From Dipteronia dyeriana (taxonomy: Eukaryota > Streptophyta > Magnoliopsida > Sapindales > Sapindaceae): a DNA stretch of 64,000 nucleotides. Below are positions 45,451-56,880 of this stretch, one piece after another; within the stretch, counting starts at the first letter, position 1; every line of letters starts with the position of its first letter. Position numbers and translations under genes: made by a program. Location: NCBI GenBank assembly GCA_032871835.1, contig CM065301.1:17501291-17565290 (forward strand). Direction: 5' to 3'. The notes beneath the pieces were generated by a model. It saw only the letters and a program-made list of their open reading frames with translations, made no database searches and was not told the DNA's origin.

Positions 45451-47585
45451 TCAGTCTTGGTGAATGGTAGCCCCACCGATCAATTTGGCTTGGAGAGAGG
45501 CATTCATCAAGGTGATTCTTTGTCTCCATTTCTTATTAATATTGCGGTTAAAGTTCTGAATTGTCTACTGCTAAAAGCCTCAGATTCAAACATGTTGAGA
45601 GGTGTAAATTTCTGCAACAACGAAATGCCTGTTACTTACAGCTAGTTTGCTGATGTTATTATCATGTTCATTGAGCCTAACGTAGGGAATCTCCTAAATG
45701 TTAAAATGATTTTATGTTGTTTCGAGTTGGTTTCAGAGCTATGTATCAACTTTCATTAATCATTTACTGTCAAGGTGGGAAAAAAGGGTCACTTGGTGAA
45801 TGAATGGGTAGAGGTTCTTAAATGTAAGAATGTCATTCTCCCCCTCACTTATTTAGGCCTTCCTTTAGGTATGAACCCTTGCTCTAAGAAATTCTGGGAT
45901 CCGATGCTTCAGAAAGTTCAGAATCGTTTGGCTCATTGGAAATTAAGATTTTTGTTTAAAGGTGGGAGATTGGTTTTAATCAAAGCGGTACTTTCAAACA
46001 TCCCAATTTATTATATATCAATTTTTAAGATGCCGGTGAGGGTGACTCAGAAGATATAGAGGATGCAACAAAATTTCTTTTGGGGCTTTAACAAAAGAAA
46101 GATCCACACAGTTGATTTTGCTACAGTGTGTAAAAGTAAATCGATATCCGATGGGATTATATCCCTCTAAAAACCGTGTTTCCTAGCTTATTTTCCCTCT
46201 CTAAAAACAAGGATAGAAAGGTGATGGAGTTTGGGAAATGACAATAAGTGGAGTGGGTGTAGGAAGTGCCTATGAGATGACATTTGTTTGATTGGGAAGT
46301 TGAGCTTTGTAGATGCTTCTTATCAGCTCTGGGTTGTCTGAAACTAAAATATGTGTTTCCAGGTTATTTGCCCTCTCTATAAACAAGGATAAAATGATGA
46401 TAGAGTTTGGGAAATGGTAAGGAGTGGAGTGGGTGTAGGAAGTGCTTTTGAGATGACATTTGTTTGTTGGGAAGTTGAGATTTGGAGATTCTTCTTATCA
46501 GCTCTGGATTGTCTGAAATTCTTAAAGGGATTCGCGATACGATAGCTTGGTCCTTCAGTCCGAAAGGTATGTTTTCGATTAGCTCTTTTTGTAAGTGTTT
46601 GGAGGGCTCTTTGATTAAGGATCGATCATGTCTTAAGCTTATCTTGCATGGTCTTTTCCCTCCAAAGGTTGAGGTTTTCATGTGGAATCTCTTAAAAGGT
46701 AGAACTTTTGTGAAGGATGTGATGGGTAGGTTTGAAATAGACATATCCTTGAACTCGAACCGTACATTTTGCAACTTTGTCACTAAAACTATTAATCATT
46801 TATTCATCAATTGCAACTGGTCTTGGAATCTTTGCATGGGGTGTATATACCTATGGATGTTTTAAGTTGTCAAAACTATAGTTTAAAGGATTGGATGGAA
46901 GGGCGGTTTGGTATATGTCCAACGGCTTCTAGTCAGAGGGCAGTGCATTCCATTTTCGGTAATTATGTGGAAGATATGGGAATGTAGAAACCAGCCTGTG
47001 TTCAATAGTAAAGAGATCTCCATTGAGTGTGCATATGATATAGTCAAATTTAAGCTCTCAAGAAACGGTCACTAACCTTATGCTCGACTTAAAAGATTTG
47101 TGCAAAGACAAGGTCGTTTTAAAAACTTCTGTTATTGTGGACTAGTCTCTTTCCCCTTTTAATGGTCTCAAATTCAAAGTGGACATGTCTGCTAGAGGTA
47201 AGCTGGGTCCGATAGGGATTTGAGGTGTTTTAAAAGACTCAAGGGGCAAGATTCTCTGCCTCTGCTCCTCCTTTATGGGTATTGAAGACTCGAACATTGT
47301 AGAGATACTTACAATCCACAAGGCATGTGAGCTATGTCTGACTTTATAGACAAAGAGATTGTCATCATCAGTGATTCAAAGTCAGCATTTTCGTGGGTGA
47401 ATAATGATGATGGTATTTGTAGCTTCAAACATGTTCAAATAATTTACGACATTCGAGATTTGCTTAAATATTTGCTATGTTCTTCAGTAGTTTTCAATCC
47501 AGGATTAACCAACTCTTTCGCTGAGAATCTTGCTAAGATGGATTCAAACAAGATGGGGGACAAGCTTAAATGGAGTTTGAATTGA
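45451..47585 (+). pseudogene. LINE ORF2 remnant (RT, zf-RVT, RNase H)
   Basis: RT: LVNGSPTDQFGLERGIHQGDSLSPFL (45457 on) and YLGLPLG (near 45850) with AHWKLRFLFKGGRLVLIKAVLSNIP in 45775-46059. The catalytic box is decayed (FADVIIMF for the usual YADD). zf-RVT in 46482-46865: WSFSPKGMFSISSFCK, HGLFPPKVEVFMWNLLKGR, and HLFINCNWSWNLC. RNase H-like: KVDMSARGKLGPIGI near 47175-47220 and, after a frameshift, EIVIISDSKSAFSWVNNDDG and NSFAENLAKMDSN in 47334-47585. A 176-bp tandem duplication lies between RT and zf-RVT. Confidence 0.85.
46171..46522 (+). repeat. 176-bp tandem duplication inside LINE
   Basis: Two copies starting at about 46171 and 46347 (markers ccctctcta-aaacaagg at 46195 and 46371). 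They differ at roughly 12-15 percent of positions by eye. Confidence 0.88.
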
Positions 47586-47691
47586 TCCCTTTTCTGGTGT
47601 GCCGTGTTGTTGCTCTGTTTTTTATGCTCTTTGTTTCTTTTGTTGCTGTGTGTGTCTATTATCTTCAGACTTGATGCTGCCTTTAGGCTTA

Positions 47692-48610
47692 GGGTCTGTT
47701 TTGTAAGCAATTTTCAGTGGCTGTTTTTCGAAAATAAAAATGAAAACAGTGTATTTGGTTTCATTTTCGAATTCTAAAAACGCGTCTGGTAGCATAAATT
47801 GGAAGCTATGTTCTGAAAATAAAAATAGTAAAAATGCATCCGGTAGCTTCACTAAAAGCTGAATTCTGAAAATGAAAATAATAAAAACATGTCTGGTAGA
47901 ATAACTGAAAACATCAAAAACTGAAAAACTTATATGTAATTTGAATCTCTCATCTCTTTAAAATATCTTCATAAGGTTGTAATATTTATTTTCATGCACT
48001 TAAATTTATAATTTATAATTTATAATTATATATATGTATATAAAATAATTATATAACCATTCATAATAATATAATAATTTGAATTTAATAAATTTTTACG
48101 GACCATTCAATCATTTTTAATTGAATTATAAAAAGGATTGTATAATATCTAATTTGTTAGCATTAACAAAAAATACATTTGTGATCAATTTCTATAATCA
48201 TAGATTACTTTTATATTTCATTAAATTTCTCATAACATAACATTGACATAATTTAATTATATAAGTTCACAAATACATTACAGAAGACACCACCTCCTAT
48301 TACAAAACATCATCTCCTATTGCGTGAACAATCTCTCCACATTTTTTTTTGCAATTTTATCTCTAACATTATTCATTAGTACTACATTTGATGGAAATAA
48401 GTCAATATTAGGATTTACAGATATCTTCCATTGCTTTACACATTCTTTCCTACTGTTATTCAATTTACCCACAAAAGTCCCCAAGAATCTTTGTTTCACA
48501 TCCAGCTTGATCTGCTTCTTAATTCTTTGGTTACTGATTTGGGCATGCTTGAAGATTCTATTGTATTTGATGTGTAAAATCATGTACATGAAAACTGTAA
48601 GGATCTCATA
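47692..48610. mobile_element. DNA-transposon-like AT-rich segment (Harbinger-like left end)
   Basis: It begins TTA then GGGTCTGTTTTGTAAGC, resembling PIF/Harbinger ends. A subterminal repeat of about 53 bp with the phrase TCTGGTAGC lies at 47725-47915. No matching right terminus is seen before the copia LTR. It contains a 90-codon minus-strand frame (48589-48317) that I do not recognise. Confidence 0.4.
48317..48589 (-). CDS. Unrecognised 90-residue basic frame
   Basis: A Lys/Asn-rich protein, no membrane segment, with FVGKLNNSRKECVKQWKISV and NIDLFPSNVVLMNNVRDKIA. It could be a decayed protein of the surrounding DNA element. The codon usage is very AT-rich, so chance is possible. I cannot assign a family. 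Confidence 0.25.
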   Translation of the reverse strand: MYMILHIKYNRIFKHAQISNQRIKKQIKLDVKQRFLGTFVGKLNNSRKECVKQWKISVNPNIDLFPSNVVLMNNVRDKIAKKNVERLFTQ

Positions 48611-48614
48611 TTTA

Positions 48615-50733
48615 TGATTGGCTTATTTCATGACAAACCACATCACATTGAGAAAGATTGTGTAATGGGTAGCTTAGGTCCTTATTGGTAAGCTTCCAAG
48701 CATCTCCATGACTTCAAGAGCAAAAGGTATATTCACTTGACTTTGCCTCTTGAAGAGTTTAGGTGCACACACACACCTTATGCATGCCTTGTTGATCTTG
48801 CATTTGTGTTGATATTGTTTATATGTGTGTATCTCTTCACAATCACACTTGCACTTCATTTATAGATTTAAGTGTGGTATTGTGTTGTGTTCGCGCTTTC
48901 ATGATGGTGTGCCTATTTTAGCACGTTAATTAACCTTATGAGAAGGTCTCATTCTTCTCTTGATTTGGTTATATGGAGTAAGGTGTCTAGTTTCAAAAGA
49001 GTGTATTTCAATGATTTAATGTTTTTCAAAACTAACCTTTGTATGGTCTTGTGACCATATCTTTTTATAAAATGATTCAAAATGAGTTTTAAAAATTTCT
49101 GTACAAACTATTATTCGTAATATTTCATGACCGTTTGGATTGGTTTTAAAATTTTCAAAGTGACCACAAAAACAGGGCATCTATGTTGTTGTCCGTTTCT
49201 GACCTTTGGTCACTAAAATGACCATAACCTTTTCTACAGACATCCAAATCATGTTTTGTAAATTGTAATAGAAAGTAGACTTCAATACCTTTCCAACGGT
49301 ATATTATACAAAAGGTTTGGATGTCATTTGATCATGTTTTGGGTCACTCAAAGCTCTAGATGTTATGCTATCTGGTTTGTACCACTACCTAGACCGCTTT
49401 TGGTGCCATGCCTAGCTAGCAACCTAGGCAGCGGTAATGTCCAGTCATGCCATGCTGCACAGACCGAGGTCTGGACACTTGCCTAAGCCGCGGCATGCAT
49501 ATCGGTCGTGATGAAACTTTGTTTCCTTCATCCAAAACGATGTCATTTCACTTGGGCATTATAAATACATCCTTAACTCATCTTTTTCACTTGAGTGACT
49601 CTAAAAAACGAACCCTAGAGTGTGAGAGAGAGATTTTTTTTTAGAGAGAAAGCTTCATTAAAGCTTGATTAACTCTCCAAACCAAAAACCCATCTCCATC
49701 TTGCTTCATTCTTCATCACATGAACATGTGTGTTCTTGGTTTCATGACTAGGTAAGTAAGAACTTCATTGAATATCTTTTATTGTTCTTCATACTCTAGA
49801 TTAGGTGTTTATTGCATGATTAAATACCTAGACTCTAGTTATTGCGTATATTAAAGAGTCTTGATAACATGATTGGGTTTGTTTGTTGATATCTTGAATT
49901 TAGGACATATTTGCTCTTCTTGCTAAGTCTCTATGCATTGCATTTAGACATTATTGATTAGGTCATATTGATTGCATTTTGATGATTGCATTTAATGGCC
50001 ATGCCATGCTTAATGACAACATATGTTGAAATGGCTTTGTTTGATAACTAGGATATAATGTTGTATAACTATATCTAGTTAAGTCTTCATGAACATTCAT
50101 TTAGACATTGATATCTAGGAATTGTACTTAGTGACATTCTTAAATTCCTAGATAAGCATTTAGTGTTTTGCCTAGCATTATTTGCATGTTTGAATATTTC
50201 ATCATATTCACATAGGTTGTTGTACTCTTCATAGAATCAAAGTCTTGTGGCTTCTAGGTGAAGTTGCACAAGTAAGTCTAGTCTTGCAACCAAGGGTAGG
50301 TTGACAAGCAATTAGTCGGGTATCCACTGTAAAATGCCCGAGGGGTAGAGTAGGAGGTGCTCACGCCAAGAGTAGTGGATCTGGAGATATCACTAGGGAT
50401 TGAACCAAGAGTGGTGAATGGTGGTGTCCATAGCCTGAGGTTGTTGAGAGTGAGAGTCCGAGTATCACTTGAGGGTGTAACCTTTTATTTATATAGTGGA
50501 TTTCTGTGACCTAGTGTGGCACACTTAACAGCCCGTGGTTTTTCCCATTTGGAGGGTTTCCACATATACATCTTGTGTTATTTATATTTCCGTACCTTAC
50601 ACTTGATATTGTATGTTTGTTTTATTGGGTGAATTTTGAATATTGACTAATCAAGAAAATTTGGTAATTGACTTGATTAAGACCTATTCACCCCCCTATA
50701 GGTATAGACACACACTTTCTTAGGGAATTTTCA
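48615..50733 (+). repeat. copia LTR (5')
   Basis: About 2.1 kb. It ends ...GGGAATTTTCA just before ATTGGTGTCAGAGC. Its left limit is a TG at 48615 and is less certain. It matches 62378-63789 from 48623 to about 50022. It contains nested dyads at 49380-49500 and TATAAATA at 49560. Confidence 0.75.
49560..49567 (+). promoter_or_regulatory. TATA box of copia LTR
   Basis: TATAAATA, conserved at 63313-63320 in the partner LTR, about 60-180 bp after the dyad cluster. Confidence 0.6.
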
Positions 50734-50735
50734 AT

Positions 50736-50751
50736 TGGTGTCAGAGCGGGT
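50736..50751 (+). other. Primer-binding site, tRNA-iMet type
   Basis: TGGTGTCAGAGCGGGT, three bases after the LTR. It is the complement of initiator tRNA-Met 3' end with one transition. Confidence 0.85.
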
Positions 50752-50853
50752 TCTTAGACATACTTAGGTGATCCAAGCTCTTGCTTGTGTGTCTTGCATT
50801 TGTTTGCATTTGATTGTTGCATTCATTTGCATTCATCTCATTTATTAAACACT

Positions 50854-51368
50854 ATGAGTGACATTTAGATGTTAGAGGGAGATTTAACATCCAAAATTGA
50901 GAGGAAGGAATATGACTCCGATGAGGAGATGACTCTCATGGTTGAGAGATTTAAGAGATTCACAAAATCTCACAAGAAGAGTATGACCTCCAATATGAAA
51001 GAGGAGAAAAGGATGAACTTCATCAATATGTTAATGCCCGGATGAGATCATAATGCAATGGTATAAATTCTTACTTTGTACCTACTTGTCATTTTTGTGG
51101 TATGATTGGTCACTTAAGACCAAATTTCTTTAAATATATTAAGAGGTGTATGTTAGAGAGCATGAAAGAAAAATGGTTAAATGATAGGGCAAGTTTGCAT
51201 GAACCTAGGGAACTTAGAAACATGTCTTTGACCATTAAAAATGATAAAGTGGAACCTAGGTGGGTTAAAAAGAATGAACCCGTTTGCCTTAGTGCTTATG
51301 AAACACCCGTAGATGCAACTAGGTCATTTGGACTTGGTAAGCCTATAGGGGTTCATACCTCCAATTAA
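50854..51368 (+). pseudogene. copia gag, SIRE-like, internally shortened
   Basis: It starts near the ATG at 50854. DLTSKIERKEYDSDEEMTLM then MVERFKRFTKSHKK, a gag motif of copia elements, then within the 88-codon frame from 51102 the knuckle CHFCGMIGHLRPNFFKYI (last Cys changed to Phe). The N-terminal capsid part that should precede is missing, so this interior was already deleted before or besides the D insertion. Confidence 0.7.
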
Positions 51369-51502
51369 CTTGGTTGGATTTGACCCCATTTGAGGAGCTC
51401 AAGCAAAGAGAGCGAACTTGGATGATTTGATATATGCAAAAAGTTAATTTGTTTTATGCTCTATTGATAATTGCTTGAGATTCTTGGTTGCACATATGCT
51501 TA

Positions 51503-52373
51503 TGTTGACATCGATTTCTGGATTATGCCAGAAAAGCCAATAAGAATTGGATTTCGGCTATTGAATCAAAGAGAAAGAGATGCAGAGAGAGAGTAACAAA
51601 GACAAGTTTTACGTGGTAAAACTCCGATGGCCGGAGAAACATCCACGGGTGGTTGAAAGATCAACCAAGCCAAAATCCACTAAGAGAATAAGATGTTTTA
51701 CAAGCTCTTGATCTTTTTTTTTTCTCTCTAGATTATGATTGCTGTATACTATATTGCCTCTCTCTTTTCTGGACGAGATTATGGGTCTATTTATATGTTT
51801 ATAGAACCCTAATCTACCTTGTACAAGTAATACAGGATCTTTGTATTTAATTGTGATTCGGTTACTTTTTTGAGATCGATTTGTCTTCTTTCCTGTTTCG
51901 GAGTCTCATGGAAATCGAGTGGGATTCTAGTAATGCAGTTCAATTTGGACTTGTTTCCTTATAAGAATGTAGTCTTCGTAAAGAAATCAAGTTATTTCCT
52001 GATTGGAGACTCTTCTAATTTAATACTCTATTTCATTTGGGATTCCTTCCTGATGGGTATCGTCACGTATTTAATGACAATCCGTATGAAATAAGCACCA
52101 AGTTCTTACTCGGGTCGTATTTATTCCCGAGTAAGAGTAATACCTGATGGTCCCGAGTAGTACCGTTTGAGCCCTAGTGGAAGTGTTATTTAACCAATCT
52201 CGAGTGCTGTTAGCTGATCCGGTGTAGGTTTTATTCAGTATATGCTAACTCGGGCTTTCTTCTCTTTAATGATGCCTTACAAGATATTTCCCGGATGCCC
52301 CTTTGGGCGTCCACCTGGCTATTTTTTCCTTCATGTCAATGACGTGTATGCTTGGTAAAATTTACATACAACA
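51503..52373 (-). repeat. 3' LTR of element D (complete)
   Basis: 871 bp; on the minus strand TGTTGTATGTAAAT... to ...GATGTCAACA. TATAAATAG (minus) at 51787-51795, matched at 61880-61888 in the other LTR. Short frames inside it occur in both LTRs only because of the duplication. Confidence 0.93.
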
Positions 52374-52388
52374 ATACCCCCTTAAAAT
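52374..52388 (-). other. Polypurine tract of element D
   Basis: The minus strand reads TTTTAAGGGGGTAT immediately before the 3' LTR start TGTTG, a purine run placed as expected for plus-strand priming. Confidence 0.75.
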
Positions 52389-54526
52389 ATTTTTGCCGAG
52401 AAGATTTTATTTCGGGCAAGAGTATTTAAATCATCTTGATTTTCTTTCGTCAGAATAGTCGTCTTGTCATAATGACGCGTTTTAATGGTGACTCTGTAAT
52501 TTCGATTCGCTTTATTACCCAAGATCTTAAATGAAAGCGACGTTTTAAAGTTTTGATGGTTGAGGGCTACTTCCTGTCTTGACACGCTTCCATCGTCTCT
52601 TCGTTTTTCAATATAATTTAAGAGAAATGATTTTTGCGTTTCCCCAAGCGCCGCCTACGTCATCGAGTTTCGTAATAAATTTTTTCCCGCTTTGAAATCC
52701 TAGGGTTTCGTGCCGTCTCATCTTTAAATTCTTCGCTGAGAGACATTGTTGGTTTATTCTCAAAAATTCAGCAGAAATCTCTTTAAACTCAGATTTCTTT
52801 ATCCAGAAGTTCGCGATTCTCCGCTTGAAGATCTTGCATCAGTCTCAATTCAAGGTTAGTTTTAATAGGGCCATCTTCCCGCCATCGTTTCTTTAAAATC
52901 GCTTTTAATGCATTAGAGCGTGGGGATTTCCAGTTAGTATCTTGCATTAAACGATTACTGGGGGATATCCCAATAGATGAACCTCCATTTTTAGAGGTTG
53001 ATGTTTCTAGGCTTCACCCTGACGTCACTTTCAGCTCTGTATCGAGTTCTACATCTAGTTCTGATTCTGATATTTCTGATCACAGGGTATCTTCTCGAAG
53101 GATGGGTAAACATCAGAGCACAAGTAAGGTATACAAGCACGGCTCGAGCATCGTTCAGACCAGGGAACAGACTGTTAACGAGGGCGACGTTGATGAAGTA
53201 TATAGGGCGTCTCATCTTTCATTTTCTGACACTTGCCCGAGTGGCTTTGATATTGAGTCGAACGTGGTCGGGCCAGCGGAGATAGAAAAATACCGTTCCC
53301 GATTTGACTTGCCCGACTCAGTCACTTTGGTTCCTGTGGGGGATAGAGCTGTATGGAATCCTTCTGAGGGCATGGTCCCGATTTACAGATCGATGCTTTG
53401 CTGCGGCGTCACACTTCCCCTTCAGCCTTTTATTGCCTGGTTTTTGGCTGAGGCAGGGATAGCCCCAGCTCAGTTGGTCCCGAATAGTTACAAAGCCTTG
53501 ATGTGTATGTGGCACATGTTCAGTCGAATGAACCTTTCGCCGCCTTCCCCTGAATGAAATCAGGCACTTCTTTACGCTGAGACAGGTTAGCAGAATGGGG
53601 ACCTATTTCCTTGCATCTACTTCTTCAGACGGTTGGGTCCCCAAATAAGCCAAGGTGAATCGGGGGGTCGATGCTTCTGATAACCCAAAAAAGAAGGGTT
53701 TCATATGGGGATTCTCTACATCCAACAAATTTTAGAAGAACAATTGGTTTTTTGCTGGAGGGGCTCTCGGGCTCGATATTAGTGTTCGATCTGGGGATTC
53801 CCACATGGTGTTGAGTGTTCCTCACTTCTTCTATTCCCCCGAAGTGTGGAAAAATAAACAATTGATACGGACATGGTGTTGAGTGTTCCCAGCACCATTT
53901 CTGTTGTATTTCTCTGCTTTTCATCATTCTTTTTTTTAAACAAGTAATAATTTTTATTTTTAGTGTTTGGTACGGACATTGTCAGTGATCTATAGGCTCA
54001 CCAGGTGATGGCGATTCTACAAGCGAGTAGGAAGGAAGCTTTCCGTCAGGGCGATGAGGGTATTGCTCCACCCGAGCCTGATGGGGAAACTGATAACGCT
54101 GTGCAAATTCCCGAGTGTGTTGATCGAGGTGCTCAGCCTTTTACTCAGGATCTTGCTGGTCCAAGTGGCCAAGATGAGCCGACTGACACCCAACTGCCTG
54201 AAAATAAGGAGAGGCAGTATGGGGGTCCAGGTGAAGAGCCTGTTAGACGGTTTGAAGCTGGCGACGGTGGTAACGTCTTGACGGATCAAGTGCCCACCGG
54301 TGCCAAGTTCTTTTTCGGGACGATCCACTAGAAGATCCTGCTGCTGATCTTAACTTCCACTGTTCTCGGGGTGAGAACTGAAAGGCATTCAGTTCACCGT
54401 CTCGTCCTCTCAAAGTTTCTCGGGTAGTTTTATTCATCGACTCCAGCGACGAAGATGTTGCGGATGAGATTGCCCCGAGTGTTGGTGCTGGAGCATCAGT
54501 AGATGCAGTCACTTCAGAACTGAGTA

Positions 54527-54682
54527 GGGCTTCTTCTACCTTCGAAGTTAGAGATATGGGGGCTGAACCTTCGGGGGTTCCTTCTTTATCCTTAGAGCCG
54601 AACAGGGCTTCTTCTGCCCCAGAGTTTGGAAATTTGGGAGCTGAACCCTCGGAGGTTCCTTTATTCCTTTCTCCCTAAGATA
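54527..54682 (+). repeat. 78-bp (26-codon) in-frame duplication
   Basis: gggcttcttct at 54527 and 54605. The repeat reads RASSTFEVRDMGAEPSGVP then RASSAPEFGNLGAEPSEVP. It stays in frame, suggesting it arose while the gene was coding. Confidence 0.8.
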
Positions 54683-54795
54683 TGCTACAAGAGATGTCCT
54701 CCGGTCGGGCTTATATCGGGGAGGACCGCTGGAGCAGTTTTAGAGATGGTTCACTGAACGAACGTCTTCAAAACGTTTTCAACGGCTCATCTTAT

Positions 54796-54875
54796 GTAAG
54801 TTAAATCTGACTCAGTTAATTCTAACTTCTTTATTGTTTTGCTTCTGTCGGATTTCTAAGTATATTCTTTTACAG
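54796..54875 (+). other. Intron in antisense gene of element D
   Basis: GTAAGT donor at 54796, T-rich tract, TTTTACAG acceptor ending at 54875; 80 bp. It precedes the coiled-coil exon, comparable with the splicing structure of the antisense gene in B. Confidence 0.75.
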
Positions 54876-55866
54876 ATGGTGGCCAAATTTGCTGAGCTTG
54901 TTCAGACGCAGCAATGTCAAGCTGATCGGATAAGGCATCTGGAGGCTCAGCTGAAGGCGAGTGAAGAGGGTCGTGCTCGAGCTGAGCAGGCTTATCAGCA
55001 GGAGGTCGACTCTGTACAGATATTTGCCGACCACTGCCTGGCGAAGCAGGTTGAAGCCGATGACAAGGCATCTCTGGTAGAGGAAAAGGTTGCATCGCTT
55101 CAAAATCTTCTTTCTTCTGCTGAAGAATCCATGCTTAAGGCCGAACAGGAGGCGAAACAGGTGAAGTCGGCGTATGACCGAAAAATTGAAGATTTGGAGC
55201 GCCAAGTGCTGACAGTTGAATCCCTTTCCCTAGAGGCTAGGTTGGAACTGAAAGTCCAAGGGGTGGATCGTTTTAAAAGCTCCCCTGCATATGATGCCCT
55301 ACTTCTTCGAGAATTTCAACGTGGGCTAGTTTCGGCCGGCGAGTTCTTTAAAGTCAAGAATAAGGCGACCGAGAAAGCCCGTGCTAATTGGGAGTTGTCA
55401 ATTAAACACCATGTGGACCGGTCCTTGGAATCTCTTCGGATTCAGATGAAGAAATGGAGAGCCTACTGTCGTAGTCAAGGAAAAGAGCCCCATCCTATGC
55501 ATTTAGAGATTCCGTTCGAGCATTCTCTCTCGACCTTTTACGCAAGTCAAGAGTCCGTTGAGGGTGTAGTCCCGGATGTCGGGCCAGTCTCGGGTGAAGA
55601 TTACAGCCAGTGGAGGGATGATACTGTCGATGATATTACTTGGCCATCTAATGAGAGCCTGCTTCGTGAGTACGAGATGGTGCCAGATCCGAGTATTGGC
55701 AAAGGCTCAAAGTCCTCGCAACCTTGATTTTGTAAATTTGTAGAAAATTCTGATTCTTTTTTTTTTACTTGTAAAGAACCATTTTTTGAACTGTAACCAT
55801 TCTTTTAGGAGCAATAAAATTCAATTTTATTCTGAGTTGAATGGTTTTGGTCTATTTTTTACTGAT

Positions 55867-56276
55867 TGTTGTAGAGTGTTGTATTAAACTGGCTGATGGT
55901 CAGGTAACTTAACCGAGTATCTTATTAAACCGGTTGTTACCCGAATAATTTCAATTGCCAAGTATTTTATTAAACTGGCTTCTTCGATGTTCAGGGTAAC
56001 TTAACCGAGTATCTTATTAAACCGGTTGTTACCCGAATAACTTCAATTGCCAAGTATCTTATTAAACTGGCTTCATTGTTGTTCGGGTAACTTAACCGAG
56101 TATCTTATTAAACCGGTAGTTACCCGAATGACTTCAATTACCAAGTATCTTATTAAAATGGCTTCTTCGATGTTCGGGTAACTTAACTGAGTATCTTATT
56201 AAATCGGTTGTTACCCGAATAACTTCAATTTGCCAAGTATCTTATTAAACTGGCTTCTTTATTATTAACCGGGTCA
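55867..56276. repeat. 91-bp dimeric tandem array after pol, element D
   Basis: About 4.3 units; aaccgagtat starts at 55911, 56003, 56094, 56185 (the last as aactgagtat). Each unit contains two related halves of about 45 bp (GAGTATCTTATTAAACCGG and AAGTATCTTATTAAACTGG) and an exact inverted pair GTTACCCGAA / TTCGGGTAAC. Confidence 0.92.
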
Positions 56277-56805
56277 TCTTGAAACAGAAGTTTTTCACTT
56301 GTGTTTCATACCCAGTTGCTACCCAAACGTTACATCAAAGCTCACCATGATCATACGTTCGAGTCCTTACGCAATACCAAGGACGTCTCCCTAGTTTTTA
56401 TGCGTAAGGGTTTGCCGAATCGTTGAGCTTTTTTTGTTAAAAAGGTGCTTCAACACAGCTACGCATTTCACCGGAATTTCTTCCGATAGCGTCCCGAGTA
56501 TTTTTCCAGAGTCTGGTGCAACGGGTTTGCCTTTTTACGAAGGTCATTTTGACCCTGCTCGGCTGGTATGCTCCTACAAGCTTCTCTACCCATTCGGGAT
56601 TTGATGGTCCCGAGAATTCTATTTGTGTGTTCTTATTATCAAGCTTTGCTTCCATATGATCTTATTTTCATATGCCTTTTTTAGAAATCCCGAACTAGAT
56701 ACTGTCCTTTCAGAAATTCTGAGTAATTTTATTTGTTACTGTAAAAAATCGACATATTTAAATTACAGTTTTATATTTATCCTACAAATAAAAGAATAAA
56801 ATATT

Positions 56806-56850
<45 letters not shown>

Positions 56851-56880
56851 GGATAGAAAATCTTCAGATATTGGGCATTG
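56277..56880. other. Spacer between tandem array and pol end, element D
   Basis: About 600 bp with no coding signal that I can support. It contains the TA microsatellite at 56808-56847. Confidence 0.55.
56808..56847. repeat. (TA)20 microsatellite
   Basis: Uninterrupted TA dinucleotides. Confidence 0.97.

Larger units (their letters stand above)
45451..47640 (+). mobile_element. L1-type LINE, 5' truncated
   Basis: Plus-strand ORF2 remnant: the C-terminal half of RT, a zf-RVT domain and an RNase H-like domain, followed by a T-rich 3' tail near 47600-47640. The endonuclease domain and most of RT are absent, as usual for 5'-truncated LINEs. Confidence 0.85.
48615..51502 (+). mobile_element. SIRE-like copia element, 5' part, interrupted by element D
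   Basis: 5' LTR, tRNA-iMet primer site, gag, then Tat element D from 51503. The other LTR of the same family starts right of D (62378). The remainder of the copia interior is missing. Confidence 0.75.
52830..55727 (+). pseudogene. Antisense gene of element D (Transposase_28-like), with intron
   Basis: It runs opposite to gag-pol. The open frame extends from about 52830; a Met at 53102 follows an SSSTSSSDSD-type Ser-rich segment, so the true start is uncertain. The conserved domain reads EIEKYRSRFDLPDSVTLVPV, MVPIYRSMLCCGVTLPLQPF and SYKALMCMWHMFSRMNL (to 53557). It continues through frame breaks to FIWGFSTSNK and SVPHFFYSPEVW near 53850. A low-complexity acidic linker (54005-54660) includes two 26-residue repeats. 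After the intron at 54796-54875, a 284-codon exon encodes a long coiled coil (LVQTQQCQADRIRHLEAQL, EEKVASLQNLLSSAEES) and a conserved tail ending at 55727. A polyA signal AATAAA follows at about 55812. The last exon is fully open. Function unknown. Confidence 0.82.

Noticed and set aside
51870..52094. Same 74-codon frame in both LTRs of element D (also 61963-62187)
   Set aside because: LTR duplication explains it; it lies antisense in the transcribed LTR region and has no recognisable domain.
56437..56655. 72-codon minus-strand frame between pol end and array in element D
   Set aside because: No similarity to Tat pol, no counterpart in element B, and it lies in the untranslated 3' region.
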